A DNA stretch of 64,000 nt from Catenulispora pinistramenti (GTDB lineage Bacteria; Actinomycetota; Actinomycetes; Streptomycetales; Catenulisporaceae). The stretch covers positions 42,699 to 106,698 of the forward strand of contig NZ_JAAFYZ010000008.1 of the NCBI RefSeq assembly GCF_018274385.1. Direction: 5' to 3'. Every line of letters starts with the position of its first letter. The first letter of the stretch is position 1. Below, piece after piece: positions 1 to 7,866 of this stretch. The position numbers and the translations under genes were made by a program. The notes below the pieces were generated by a model that saw only the letters and a program-made list of their open reading frames with translations, ran no database searches and was not told where the DNA came from.

Positions 1-755
1 AGGGCACGCTCGGGACGATCATCGCCCAGAACCCGGCGGCCAACGTCTACCAGAAGCCCGGTCCGATCACCTACTGCCTGTCGCTGGGCCCGCAGACGGG
101 CAAGGTGCCGACGAAGGCCGTCCTGAACACCTGGACCCAGGACACCCTGAAGAGCTACCTGGCCGGTGCCCACTTCGATCTGTCCAACCCGGTGATCTCG
201 CAGCAGTCCAGCGACACGGTTCCGGTCAACAACATCATCGACGTGATCGACGCGAACAACAACAACGCGGTCCTGGACGGCGTGCAGGTCCCCGACGTCA
301 GCAAGGTCCAGATCGGGTGGATCGTCTCCACCGGCAAGAACAAGATCGCGCTGAACGGGGCCAGCGGCGGCTACGTCGGGCAGCCGTACGGCGGCGTCGT
401 CAACCAGATCGAGGGGCTGGGCTTCACCAAGGTCACCCCGCAGCCGGACACCTCGGCCAACGGCCAGCAGCCCGGCAACGTGACCAAGCTCAGCGTGGGG
501 GACGGTTCGTTCACCGCCGACACGCCGATTGTGGTGTACTACGCGCCGCAGCCGCCGCCGAGCACGCCGTCCAGCTCCCAGCAGCAGACGTGTGACCCGC
601 AGCAGGACCCGACCTGCCAGCCGAGCGGCAACCCGACGTCGACGACGTCGTCCGGGCCGGGCAACCCGAACCCGACCAACAGCATGGCGTGCATCCTCGA
701 CCCGGCGCTGTGCCCGAGCTCCCCGACGAGTTCGAAGGGGCACGGAGGTAACTGA
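1..755 (+). CDS. C-terminal part of a PASTA-domain Ser/Thr kinase (PknB-type), 5' end outside window
   Basis: The reading frame is open from base 3 and stops with TGA at 753-755, so only the C-terminal part is present. The visible protein has PASTA-like sequence (GTLGTIIAQNP early, GYVGQPYGGVVNQIEGLG later) followed by a Pro/Ser/Thr/Gln-rich tail containing two Cys pairs. PASTA repeats are the extracytoplasmic, muropeptide-sensing part of PknB-family kinases. The next gene is a PabA/TrpG amidotransferase, the usual neighbour of pknB in actinobacteria, which supports the call. The kinase domain itself is not visible, so another PASTA protein cannot be excluded. Confidence 0.75.
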   Translation, partial: GTLGTIIAQNPAANVYQKPGPITYCLSLGPQTGKVPTKAVLNTWTQDTLKSYLAGAHFDLSNPVISQQSSDTVPVNNIIDVIDANNNNAVLDGVQVPDVSKVQIGWIVSTGKNKIALNGASGGYVGQPYGGVVNQIEGLGFTKVTPQPDTSANGQQPGNVTKLSVGDGSFTADTPIVVYYAPQPPPSTPSSSQQQTCDPQQDPTCQPSGNPTSTTSSGPGNPNPTNSMACILDPALCPSSPTSSKGHGGN

Positions 756-772
756 GCGATCCGCTCTATAGC

Positions 773-806
773 GAAGCCCCGCACGGAACCTTCCGTGCGG
801 GGCTTC
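773..806. terminator. Bidirectional terminator between convergent genes
   Basis: A perfect 16-bp inverted repeat, GAAGCCCCGCACGGAA with its complement, is separated by only two bases. It lies between the stop of the PASTA kinase gene and the stop of the leftward pabA-like gene, as expected of a shared terminator. CTATAG motifs flank it at 766, 817 and 831. Confidence 0.85.
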
Positions 807-844
807 GTGTTGTCCGCTATAGGGGAAACGCTATAGCGCAGCCC

Positions 845-1480
845 TCAGTTAGCCGCACCAATCACCACAGGGGCCAGGCCCGCCGACCGCTCGACCGCCC
901 CGGCGTCGCCGCATGCGGTGAGCCAGTTCGCCAGCATCCGGTGCCCGCCCTCGGTGAGGACCGACTCGGGATGGAACTGCACCGCCTCTACCGGGAGTTC
1001 TCGGTGCCGGATGCCCATGATGACGCCGGAGTCGGTGCGTGCGGTCACGGACAGGTCCTCCGGCAGCGTCTCCGGCTCTATGGCCAGGGAGTGGTAGCGG
1101 GTGGCCGTGAACGGGTCCGGGAGGCCCTGGAAGACACCCTGGCCGTCGTGGGTCACGGTGCTGGTCTTGCCGTGCAGCAGTTCCGGGGCCCGGCCGACCA
1201 CGGCGCCGTGCGCGACGGCGATCGACTGCAGGCCCAGGCAGACGCCGAAGACCGGGATCCGGTGCCGCTCGGCGTAACCGACCATCTTGATGCAGATGCC
1301 GGCTTCCTCGGGCGTCCCGGGGCCGGGCGAGAGCAGGACGCCGTCGTAGTCGTGCGCGGCCTCGACGCCGATCGCGTCGTTGCGCACCACCTCGCACTCC
1401 GCGCCGAGCTGGTACAGGTACTGGACGAGGTTGTAGACGAAGCTGTCGTAGTTGTCGACGACGAGGATCCGCGCTGCCAT
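845..1480 (-). CDS. Class I glutamine amidotransferase, PabA/TrpG family
   Basis: Supplies ammonia from glutamine to an aminodeoxychorismate or anthranilate synthase partner. The 211-residue protein begins ILVVDNYDSFVYNL, has the oxyanion segment SPGPGTPEEAG, the nucleophile Cys81 in GVCLG, and the His170/Glu172 pair in QFHPES, which is a full class I GATase triad. No synthase subunit (PabB/TrpE) is adjacent, so the sequence alone does not decide between folate and tryptophan synthesis. In actinobacteria the copy next to pknB is often annotated as pabA or trpG. Length is normal for the family, with a short extra C-terminal tail. Confidence 0.9.
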   Translation of the reverse strand: MAARILVVDNYDSFVYNLVQYLYQLGAECEVVRNDAIGVEAAHDYDGVLLSPGPGTPEEAGICIKMVGYAERHRIPVFGVCLGLQSIAVAHGAVVGRAPELLHGKTSTVTHDGQGVFQGLPDPFTATRYHSLAIEPETLPEDLSVTARTDSGVIMGIRHRELPVEAVQFHPESVLTEGGHRMLANWLTACGDAGAVERSAGLAPVVIGAAN

Positions 1481-1509
1481 GCCGCGAGCCTACCGGCCGC
1501 GGGGAGCCG

Positions 1510-1668
1510 CTACTGCGAGACGGTGTTACCGCTGAACGGCATCAGCGGCTCGACCCACGGGAAGATCCAGCCGAACAGGAGCACCACGATCACGGCCGCC
1601 ACGATTAGGGCGACGAGTACCTTCACATAGACGGGTCCCGGAAGGTGCCGCCATAGAAACGCGTACAT
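1510..1668 (-). CDS. Small single-span membrane protein (52 aa), unknown function
   Basis: A short gene read on the minus strand starts MYAFLWRHLPGP and ends GNTVSQ. It has one hydrophobic helix at about residues 15-35 (VKVLVALIVAAVIVVLLF) and a short aromatic/proline outer segment. A strong GAGGAG ribosome-binding site precedes the ATG by a normal spacing. Short membrane genes at this position between pabA/trpG and the sortase gene are typical of actinobacterial origin regions, which supports a real gene. I cannot assign a function. Confidence 0.75.
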   Translation of the reverse strand: MYAFLWRHLPGPVYVKVLVALIVAAVIVVLLFGWIFPWVEPLMPFSGNTVSQ

Positions 1669-1729
1669 CGCCTGCTCCTCTTCTCTACAGACTTCTCTAT
1701 AGAGGTCTCTATGAGGTTTTACCAGAGTC

Positions 1730-2446
1730 TTATTGGAACTTGGGGGCGTTCACGGTCAACGCCGGGGGCTCGCCCTGGGCGCGGGGCCGCTCGGCGATCA
1801 GCGTCCCGATGACGATCATCCGCTGGGTGGAGGCCCACCAGGGGTTGCAGGTGGTCAGCGTGATCAGCTTCTGGCTGGGCTTTTCGCCCGGCTCGTTCGG
1901 GACCGGGGCGACGACGCCGAGGTCGGTCGGCTCGACGATGAACGGGTCGCGGTCCTCGCGGTAGGTGTACCAGGTCTGGGCGGTCTCCACGACGATCAGG
2001 TCGCCGGCCCGCATCTCGTCGAGGTAGCGGAACGGTTCGCCGTGCGTCTTGCGGTGTCCGGCGACCGCGAAGTTCCCGATCTGGCCGGGCAGCGCCGAGT
2101 CCTTGTAGTGGCCGACGCCGCGGCCCAGCAGGTCCAAAGTGGTGCCCTGCAGGACCGGGATCGACTTGTCGCCGAGCCGCGGGATGTGCAGGATCGCGAA
2201 CGCCGTGCCGGAGTGGCCCTGGCTGTCGGCGGTGTCGAAGGGGTCGGCGGCCGGCGCGGCCGAGCGCGCGGCCGGCGGCTCGGCCCACTGCTTGTGCAGG
2301 TCCGAGACCTCGGACTTCATCGCCTCGTCGGCGACCACGTTGGTGTAGAAGAGCTGGTAGGCGCAGAACAGGAAGAGCACGACGCCGAGCGTGATCAGGA
2401 TCTCCCCGAGCGATCGGATGGTCGTCCGCGTACGTTCAGCCCACAT
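1730..2446 (-). CDS. Class E sortase
   Basis: Membrane-anchored transpeptidase that attaches surface proteins to peptidoglycan. The 238-residue protein has an N-terminal membrane helix (about residues 13-34), a linker, and the sortase beta-barrel. Catalytic residues can be placed: His131 in VAGHRKTH, Cys200 in ITLTTCNP and Arg209 in STQRMIVIG. The TLTTC motif is characteristic of sortases. In actinobacteria the class E enzyme in this neighbourhood is the housekeeping type, recognising LAXTG-like signals; that substrate preference is family knowledge, not visible here. Confidence 0.93.
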   Translation of the reverse strand: MWAERTRTTIRSLGEILITLGVVLFLFCAYQLFYTNVVADEAMKSEVSDLHKQWAEPPAARSAAPAADPFDTADSQGHSGTAFAILHIPRLGDKSIPVLQGTTLDLLGRGVGHYKDSALPGQIGNFAVAGHRKTHGEPFRYLDEMRAGDLIVVETAQTWYTYREDRDPFIVEPTDLGVVAPVPNEPGEKPSQKLITLTTCNPWWASTQRMIVIGTLIAERPRAQGEPPALTVNAPKFQ

Positions 2447-2464
2447 TCCGCCAGTTTGTCGGCT

Positions 2465-3289
2465 TCACGGCGCCACGGACGCGAACGACACGTCCAGCGG
2501 CCCGGTGTAGCCCGGGAGCGTCACTCGATCGCGCGCCTTCACGTCCCAGCCGAGGCCGTAGGCGCTGACGTATTCCAGATACGTCTGCACGGCCGGGGCG
2601 GCCAGCAACGACGCCCGCAGCTTGGTCGGGTCGCCGACCGCGGTGATCACGTAGGGCGGGGAGTAGACGCGGCCTTGCAGAAGCAGGGTGTTGCCGACGC
2701 AGCGCACCGCCGAGGTGGGCGCCAGGCGCTGGTCCATCAACTGGATCCCGGTCGCGCCGCCGGCCCACAAGGCGTTCACCACCGCCTGCACGTCCTGCTG
2801 GTGGATGATCAGCCAGTCCGGCTGGGCCGCGGGGGCCCCGGCGGCCGGCTGGGCGTTCGGCGGGGCGTCGTTGAGGGTCACGGCCAGCGCCGAGCCGCTG
2901 ACCGGGGTCAGGGCCACCGGGCCGGACAGCGCGTCCACCTGGTCCTGGACCGCCTTGACCCGGGCGTCGGCGCTCTGGGCGCGGGTCAGCGCGTCCTGGT
3001 CCGCGCGCTGGGTCGCGACCTGCTCGGTAAGCTGTTGGTTGTGCGTGTTCTGGGCCCGGATCACGTCGGAGAGCTGGGCCCCCCGGTCCGGGCGGATGTC
3101 ACCCTGGCCGTTCGCGGTGTCCCGGGCGGTCAGGAACAGCGCTCCGGCGAGGGCGAACACCAGGACCACCCCGGTGTGCCAGACCACCCGGGAGCGGGGC
3201 CGCCCGGCCTGTCGCGGGCCGGAACCCGGACCCGGCTCCGGGTCGGCCTCCGATACGGGTTCGTCCAGCTGATCGCGCCCTGACGCCAT
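2465..3289 (-). CDS. DUF881 family membrane protein with coiled coil
   Basis: The chosen ATG gives 274 residues: a Pro/Glu-rich cytoplasmic start, one membrane helix (about 35-55, WHTGVVLVFALAGALFL), a coiled-coil-like segment (about 67-123) and the conserved DUF881 domain with the pattern LTPVSGSALAVTLNDAP. DUF881 proteins sit beside sortase and crgA genes near the actinobacterial origin; some are implicated in division, but the biochemical role is unknown. An in-frame ATG 33 bases upstream (3322) is an alternative start; neither has a strong ribosome-binding site. The gene is divergent from crgA. Confidence 0.85.
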   Translation of the reverse strand: MASGRDQLDEPVSEADPEPGPGSGPRQAGRPRSRVVWHTGVVLVFALAGALFLTARDTANGQGDIRPDRGAQLSDVIRAQNTHNQQLTEQVATQRADQDALTRAQSADARVKAVQDQVDALSGPVALTPVSGSALAVTLNDAPPNAQPAAGAPAAQPDWLIIHQQDVQAVVNALWAGGATGIQLMDQRLAPTSAVRCVGNTLLLQGRVYSPPYVITAVGDPTKLRASLLAAPAVQTYLEYVSAYGLGWDVKARDRVTLPGYTGPLDVSFASVAP

Positions 3290-3367
3290 GGCGGATACGC
3301 TATCGGACGCACACTGTCGCATGCCCGATCGAGGCCGCACAGCAGCCGAGCAATCCAGGAGTGAACC

Positions 3368-3622
3368 GTGCCCGAGTCGAAGGTCCGCAAGAAGGCCGCG
3401 TACACCCCGCCGCCGGACAAGAAGCAGCCGATCAAGCTGGACACCGGGAACCGGGTGGTGCTGCCGCTGATGGTCGGGTGTTTCCTGCTCGGCCTGCTGT
3501 GGATAGTCGTCTACTACCTGTCGAACATGACGTATCCGGTGTCGGCCCTGCACGGCTGGAACATGGCCGTCGGCTTCGGCCTGATCATCGTCGGATTCAT
3601 CACGTCGATGAAGTGGAAGTAG
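3368..3622 (+). CDS. crgA: Cell division protein CrgA
   Basis: CrgA is a small actinobacterial membrane protein that coordinates FtsZ-ring and septum formation. The 84-residue protein has a basic N-terminus (MPESKVRKKAAYTPPP), helix 1 at about 30-51, the conserved loop around NMTYPVSALHGWN, and helix 2 at about 66-80, ending in a short basic tail. The start is GTG with AGGAG upstream. The position next to DUF881 and sortase matches the conserved actinobacterial arrangement. Confidence 0.95.
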   Translation: MPESKVRKKAAYTPPPDKKQPIKLDTGNRVVLPLMVGCFLLGLLWIVVYYLSNMTYPVSALHGWNMAVGFGLIIVGFITSMKWK

Positions 3623-3693
3623 CGTCCGGCCCGCATTAGGTCCTCGGCGTCACCGACTGTGCCCGACCGCTTCCTAACACAACATCCACAGGC

Positions 3694-3733
3694 TTATCCC
3701 CAGTGTGGATAAGTGCCGGAAGCCTGTGGATAA
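3694..3733 (-). other. Cluster of DnaA-box-like sequences
   Basis: Two exact copies of TTATCCACA (read on the minus strand at 3704-3712 and 3725-3733) and one near match TTATCCCCA on the plus strand (3694-3702) lie within 40 bases, overlapping the stop and last codons of the rhomboid gene. TTATCCACA is the classical DnaA box. A third exact copy lies at 12652-12660. Whether DnaA binds here is inference. Confidence 0.5.
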
Positions 3734-4785
3734 CTTGCCGGGACGTCGGTGACGCCCCTGGTCAGGCCGGGTGAGTACGCGGCGCCGTCAACAGTGCGCG
3801 TACGGTTCGCGGGGTCGTTCAGGTGTGCGGTGTGGACGGCCGTCCCGGCTATCGCCAGCGCCAGGACCAGCGCCATGGTGCCGAAGCCGAGCCCGTTGAG
3901 CAGCCGCACCTGCTGCTCACGGGGCGCCCGGCCCCGCCCGAAGGCCCGGATCAGCTCCGGGGCGAAGGCGTAGACCGCGCCGATCAGCGCGCCGGCCACC
4001 ACCCCGCCGACGTGGTCGCGCCAGTCGATGTTGGTGTCCTGCAACGGGATCACGATGTTGATGATCAGCACCACCACGATCATCCCGGGGTCCAGGATCT
4101 TGCGCCGCAGCCCGATCACCACCAGGCAGCCGAAGACCGCCGAGATCGCGCCGGAGGCGCCCAGGCTGGCCGGGCTCAGCGGGGTCATGAACCAGTAGGA
4201 CGTCACCGCCCCGGCCAGCCCGCCGACCAGGTAGACCAGCAGGAACCGGAGCCGGCCGAGCAACGCCTCCAGCATCGGGCCGATGAAGAACAGCGAGATC
4301 ATGTTCGAGGCGATGTGTATCAGGTTCGCGTGCAGGAACATCGAGGTGAACAGCCGGTACCACTCGCCGTTGGCGACGCCTATCGGCTGGCCGTCCACCC
4401 AGGTGCCCTTGGCGATCAGCTCCAGCCGCATGTCCAGGGTGTTCACCTGGGCCACCTGGCCGTCGCCGACGCCGACCTGCGAACTGCCGATGATGTGCTG
4501 CAGGCCGAACATCACGAAGTTCAGCGCGATCAGGCTGTAGGTGACCACCGGCACCACCCGGGGCCGCAGCACCGCCCCGAACGGGGACCGGGCCTTGGGC
4601 ACCTGCTGGTTGCCGCCGCGCACGCAGTCCGGGCACTGGAACCCGACCGAGGCCGGCACCATGCACTCCGGGCAGATCCGGCGGTCACAGCGGGTGCAGC
4701 GGATCTGCGCCTCCCGCCCCGGATGCCGGTAGCAGGCTTGGAGGTCGGGCGCTGGCGCGGAGGGGCTGCCTGGCGGCATCGTCAC
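3694..4785 (-). CDS. Rhomboid family intramembrane serine protease with N-terminal zinc-binding region
   Basis: The 363-residue protein starts with a Cys/His-rich B-box-like segment (C18, H21, C30, C33, C38, C41, C51, C54), then six predicted membrane helices with the rhomboid signatures: Ser211 in GASGAISAVFG and His258 in RDHVGGVVAGA. These form the catalytic dyad that cleaves membrane-embedded substrates. The C-terminal tail is hydrophilic. The gene lies 102 bp downstream of ppiA on the same strand, an arrangement common in this actinobacterial block. Its last codons carry the DnaA-box-like cluster. Confidence 0.93.
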   Translation of the reverse strand: MTMPPGSPSAPAPDLQACYRHPGREAQIRCTRCDRRICPECMVPASVGFQCPDCVRGGNQQVPKARSPFGAVLRPRVVPVVTYSLIALNFVMFGLQHIIGSSQVGVGDGQVAQVNTLDMRLELIAKGTWVDGQPIGVANGEWYRLFTSMFLHANLIHIASNMISLFFIGPMLEALLGRLRFLLVYLVGGLAGAVTSYWFMTPLSPASLGASGAISAVFGCLVVIGLRRKILDPGMIVVVLIINIVIPLQDTNIDWRDHVGGVVAGALIGAVYAFAPELIRAFGRGRAPREQQVRLLNGLGFGTMALVLALAIAGTAVHTAHLNDPANRTRTVDGAAYSPGLTRGVTDVPASYPQASGTYPHWG

Positions 4786-4887
4786 GGTGATCCTTCTGCC
4801 ACGGGTTCCGGTTTCGATCGGCCGGTTCGAATGTAGAGGAAACGAACACGCGGGGCACGGAGTTTCCTCCGGCCCCGCGCGGCAGGC

Positions 4888-5442
4888 TCAGCCTTCGCGA
4901 CGCTCGACCGTGATCGACTCGATGACCACCGGCTCCAGCGGGCGGTCCTGGTCGGCGGTGGGGACGGCCGCGATCTGGTCCACGACCTTGCGGCTGCCCT
5001 CGTCCACGACCTCACCGAAGATCGTGTGCTTGCCGTTCAGGTGGGTCGGCCGGCGCGGGGTCGGCACGGTGATGAAGAACTGCGAGCCGTTGGTGCCCCG
5101 GCCGTTGCGGATGCCCGCGTTGGCCATGGCCAGCAGGTAGTCGCGGTCGTTGAAGGTCTGGTCCGGGTGCGGTTCGTCGTCGAAGACGTAGCCCGGGCCG
5201 CCGAAGCCCTGGCCCAGCGGGTCGCCGCCCTGGATCATGAACTGCGGGATGATCCGGTGGAAGACCGTGCCGTTGTACAGCGGTTTGGTCGACTTCTCGT
5301 TGGTCTCCGGATGCGTCCACTCCCGGGTCCCCTCCGCCAGACCCACGAAGTTGGCGACGGTCTTCGGCGCGTAGTCCGGAAGCAACCGCACGACGATATC
5401 GCCGTGGTTGGTCTTGATGGTGGCGTACAGGTTCTCGGCCAC
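4888..5442 (-). CDS. ppiA: Peptidyl-prolyl cis-trans isomerase, cyclophilin type
   Basis: Catalyses proline isomerisation during protein folding. The core motifs are present: VANFVGLAEG, FHRIIPQFMIQGGDP, NGSQFFITV and HTIFGEVV. I chose the GTG start (VAENLYATIKTNHGD) because AAAGG lies about 10 bases upstream and it gives the usual length of 184 residues with no signal peptide, so the enzyme should be cytoplasmic. An ATG at 5484 would add 14 non-conserved residues. Its neighbours are a rhomboid gene downstream and a divergent membrane-protein gene upstream. Confidence 0.92.
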   Translation of the reverse strand: MAENLYATIKTNHGDIVVRLLPDYAPKTVANFVGLAEGTREWTHPETNEKSTKPLYNGTVFHRIIPQFMIQGGDPLGQGFGGPGYVFDDEPHPDQTFNDRDYLLAMANAGIRNGRGTNGSQFFITVPTPRRPTHLNGKHTIFGEVVDEGSRKVVDQIAAVPTADQDRPLEPVVIESITVERREG

Positions 5443-5663
5443 AGTCTGTTGCCTTTCGGTTTCTGTCGTATGGACGCTCTCCATCCTCGCACGGAAGCAC
5501 GCTCACCCTCTGGGTAGCCCCAATGGCCCTGAGTGAGATTGTCGGAAGGGTGGGCCGGGCAGGCACGACTTCGAGCCGCTTGCCAGGTCGACCCTGCTTC
5601 CGGCGGCGCTGCCCGGCGGGGCCGCCGGCAGCGGTGAACAGGTTAAGTAAGGGAGAGGCGAGG

Positions 5664-6269
5664 ATGAGGATGCCGTTCAGCCACGAAGAGCCGCAGAGCC
5701 GTCTGGAGCGCGTGCGCTGTGCTGTGCGCGACCGGACCTCTGGCGCCGCCCACTCGGTCTCCGGTGCGGCCGGGACCGCCCAGTCCGCGGCGGCCAACGC
5801 CGCCGGCGTCGCGCAGGACACCGCCCAGCAGGTCGCAGGACGGGCCACGGTGGTCGCGCACCAGGTGGCCGACCGCGCGTCGGTCGCCGCCGCGGTGCTG
5901 GCCGAGCGCGCCCGCCCGGTGGCCTCCGAGGCCGCGTCCCGCGGCGGCGCGGCCTGGCAGGTCATTCTGCACGGCGCGCCCCAGCCCTCGCCGATGTCCC
6001 GGGTGGCCGCGGTCATGCCGGTCGCGGTGACCACCGTCGCCCGCCGCGGCCGGGCCCCGCTGGGCCTGATGGCCATCGGCGCCCTGGGCGCGGTCGGCCT
6101 GCTGTGGTGGCGCCGCTCCCGGGCCGGTGCCGACAGCGTCTGGATCCTCGACTCGGACAGCGACGTCGAGCCGGTCGGCCGCTGGCAGGAGGGCGACCGC
6201 CGCGGCGGTGCCGACGACACCGCCATGGATCCCGGCCGCCGCGAGTCCCCGGCCAACCGCTGGCCCTGA
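5664..6269 (+). CDS. DUF5324-like single-span membrane protein
   Basis: Starting at MRMPFSHEEP (ATG preceded by GGGAG and GAGG), this is 201 residues. It has a long Ala/Val/Gln-rich amphipathic region, about residues 15-95, made of repeated helix-forming segments (AAGTAQSAAANAAGVAQDTA), then a membrane helix near APLGLMAIGALGAVGLLWW and a charged C-terminal tail. Composition and its place beside ppiA resemble the Streptomyces DUF5324 proteins; that family assignment is from memory of architecture only. Function unknown. An upstream in-frame ATG at 5523 lacks a good ribosome-binding site. Confidence 0.65.
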   Translation: MRMPFSHEEPQSRLERVRCAVRDRTSGAAHSVSGAAGTAQSAAANAAGVAQDTAQQVAGRATVVAHQVADRASVAAAVLAERARPVASEAASRGGAAWQVILHGAPQPSPMSRVAAVMPVAVTTVARRGRAPLGLMAIGALGAVGLLWWRRSRAGADSVWILDSDSDVEPVGRWQEGDRRGGADDTAMDPGRRESPANRWP

Positions 6270-6339
6270 GCCCCGACCCCGCTGGCCCTGAGCCGCCGAC
6301 CGGCGCGGACCCGACCACCCACCGAAAGGCGTTCCGCCC

Positions 6340-7131
6340 ATGATCGCCGTCGCGCTGGGCCTGATCGGCCTCGTGGTCATGATCGCTACCGGCGTGGCCG
6401 CCTCCAGCACCGCCGACGACCACCTGACCTTTCTGGGAGTCGGCGTCCAGACCACCACGGCCCAGGTCTTCCTGACCGGCGCGATATTCGGCTGGGTCTT
6501 CGTCATCGCCCTATGGCTGCTGCGGCTCGGTATGCACCGCTCCGGCGAGCGCTGCGCCCAACTCGCAGCCCGCCGCAGCCGCCGTGCCACCGACTGGCTG
6601 GGCTTCACCGAGAGCGACGCCGACGACGACGGCTGGGCAGCCTGGAGCGACTGGGGCGTGCTGGGGCGGCGCCCGGGGAACGAGGGGCGCGGGGCGGAGC
6701 CGGGCGGGATCCGCTTCCGCACCTTGCCGCCGCTCGGCGCTGACGGTGACGTCGGCGGAGGTGCCAGTGCGAGTGCCGGTGCCGGCACCGACGCCGGTTG
6801 GTCGCGGAGCGCTCGGTCGGCTGGCGGCGACGACATCCGACCCAAGCGGGTCGTCGGCCGGACCGGCCCGACTCGTTACGGTCGCAGCACCCCATGGCGT
6901 CCCGGCGGCGGCGCTGACAAGACAAACCGGACCATCGCAAGCACATCGGACCAGCCGTACCCGCTGCGCGGCAGCCACCCGCCGCGCCCAGTCACAGGGC
7001 GCCCCGGTATCGGCATGGACAGCGGCACTCAACGCCGCGAGATCGGCGGCGGCCCCGGCCCGATGCCGGGCGAGAACCGCGGACCCGAAGGCGAGCACAG
7101 CCCCGGCGAGGGCGGTCAGCAGACTGGCTAG
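6340..7131 (+). CDS. Two-helix membrane protein, C-terminal part doubtful
   Basis: The N-terminal about 130 residues look coding: two membrane helices (IAVALGLIGLVVMIATGVAA and FLTGAIFGWVFVIALWLL), then a basic stretch and an acidic/tryptophan-rich segment (DADDDGWAAWSDWG), with strong third-position GC up to about 6740. Beyond that the frame stays open to 7131 but codon usage weakens and it runs antisense through the TadE-like pilus gene. Either the protein has an unstructured tail or the true end is hidden by a missing stop. Function not recognised. Confidence 0.5.
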   Translation: MIAVALGLIGLVVMIATGVAASSTADDHLTFLGVGVQTTTAQVFLTGAIFGWVFVIALWLLRLGMHRSGERCAQLAARRSRRATDWLGFTESDADDDGWAAWSDWGVLGRRPGNEGRGAEPGGIRFRTLPPLGADGDVGGGASASAGAGTDAGWSRSARSAGGDDIRPKRVVGRTGPTRYGRSTPWRPGGGADKTNRTIASTSDQPYPLRGSHPPRPVTGRPGIGMDSGTQRREIGGGPGPMPGENRGPEGEHSPGEGGQQTG

Positions 7132-7182
7132 GAACGCGGCGTAGATCGTCGCCGAGCCGCGGTCAGGGGCTCGGGTCGGCAT
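6511..7182 (-). CDS. TadE-like pilus-locus protein (Rv3654c/Rv3655c type), C-terminal extension doubtful
   Basis: The N-terminal part (DRGSATIYAAFLASLLTALA, then RHRAGAAADLAALSAAVHAD) is the actinobacterial TadE-like pseudopilin family found at the end of the Ssd-Tad locus: one membrane helix preceded by a short basic leader, and a Cys pair (C63, C80). Family members usually end soon after an RAGPA-type motif, here at about residues 105-109 (near 6855). The open frame continues another 114 residues of Ala/Gly/Thr-rich sequence antisense to the plus-strand gene. The core is well supported; the tail may be non-native. Confidence 0.7.
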   Translation of the reverse strand: MPTRAPDRGSATIYAAFLASLLTALAGAVLAFGSAVLARHRAGAAADLAALSAAVHADTGAPCDWARRVAAAQRVRLVRCACDGPVCLVSAAAGTPWGAATVTSRAGPADDPLGSDVVAASRPSAPRPTGVGAGTGTRTGTSADVTVSAERRQGAEADPARLRPAPLVPRAPPQHAPVAPGCPAVVVGVALGEAQPVGGTAAAAGCELGAALAGAVHTEPQQP

Positions 7183-7275
7183 GGGGGGTCCTCACTTTCG
7201 GTATGCGGCTCTGTCTGGGCTATTTGCGAGCGCTGGCTATCGGTGTTCGGTGTCTGGACCGAGATGTGGTTCTGG

Positions 7276-7659
7276 TCAGGGGTCCGGGTCGGTGCCGGGA
7301 TCCTCGCTTTCTGTCGTGGTCTCATCTGCCTCGTAGGCCTCGGCGTGCACCGTGAAGGCGTGCAGCAGCGGCACCGCGGCTACCGGCGCTGAGATCGAGA
7401 CGTGGATCAGGCCGTTCTCGGTGGTGATGTGCACTGAGCTGTCGGGGGCGGCGCGGGTGACGGCGGCTTTGACTTCTGCGGGCGACTCGCCGCGGGCCGT
7501 GGCTCGGGCCGCGAGGCGGGCGGCGTCGAGGCAGCGGATCTGGGTCGCCATGCCGGCCAGGACGCCGGCGAGTGCCAGGGTGAGGAGCAACAGGCTGGGG
7601 ATGGCCAGGGCCGCCTCCACTGTCGCGTAGCCGGCGTCGGGGGGTCTTCGGCCGGGCAT
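7276..7659 (-). CDS. TadE family pilus assembly protein
   Basis: This 127-residue protein begins with a short leader, then GYATVEAALAIPSLLLLTLALAGV, the TadE signature with the conserved Glu after the cleavage-like position. It is a minor pseudopilin of the Tad/Flp system at the cytoplasmic membrane. The ATG overlaps the stop of the upstream DUF4244 gene by one base (TGATG), so translation is probably coupled. The tail is acidic and Thr/Pro-rich (TTTESEDPGTDPDP). Confidence 0.88.
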   Translation of the reverse strand: MPGRRPPDAGYATVEAALAIPSLLLLTLALAGVLAGMATQIRCLDAARLAARATARGESPAEVKAAVTRAAPDSSVHITTENGLIHVSISAPVAAVPLLHAFTVHAEAYEADETTTESEDPGTDPDP

Positions 7660-7835
7660 CAGAAGGCCGTGTTCATGGCTTTGCGCAGGACGGCGGTGAG
7701 GCCGTCCTGGACCATCGGGCTTGTGATCACCTTGTACAGGATCACGGCGAAGGCGCAGGCGGCGAGGGTGCCGAGGGTGTACTCGACGGTGGACATGCCG
7801 TCGTCGCGCCTGAGGCGGTGCAGGGTGTGTCGCAT
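7659..7835 (-). CDS. DUF4244 Flp-type pilin (58 aa)
   Basis: A short gene translates as MRHTLHRLRRDDGMSTVEYT, followed by a hydrophobic helix (LGTLAACAFAVILYKVI) and ending in RKAMNTAF. The pattern of basic leader, Gly-Met-Ser-Thr-Val-Glu-Tyr and hydrophobic helix is the Flp pilin signature, with Glu at +5 after the probable prepilin peptidase cut. This is the candidate major pilin of the locus. Its stop overlaps the start of the TadE gene. It lies 31 bases after the tadC stop. Confidence 0.88.
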   Translation of the reverse strand: MRHTLHRLRRDDGMSTVEYTLGTLAACAFAVILYKVITSPMVQDGLTAVLRKAMNTAF

Positions 7836-7866
7836 GGTTCTGACTTTCTGTCTTGCTGCCGGTTGG

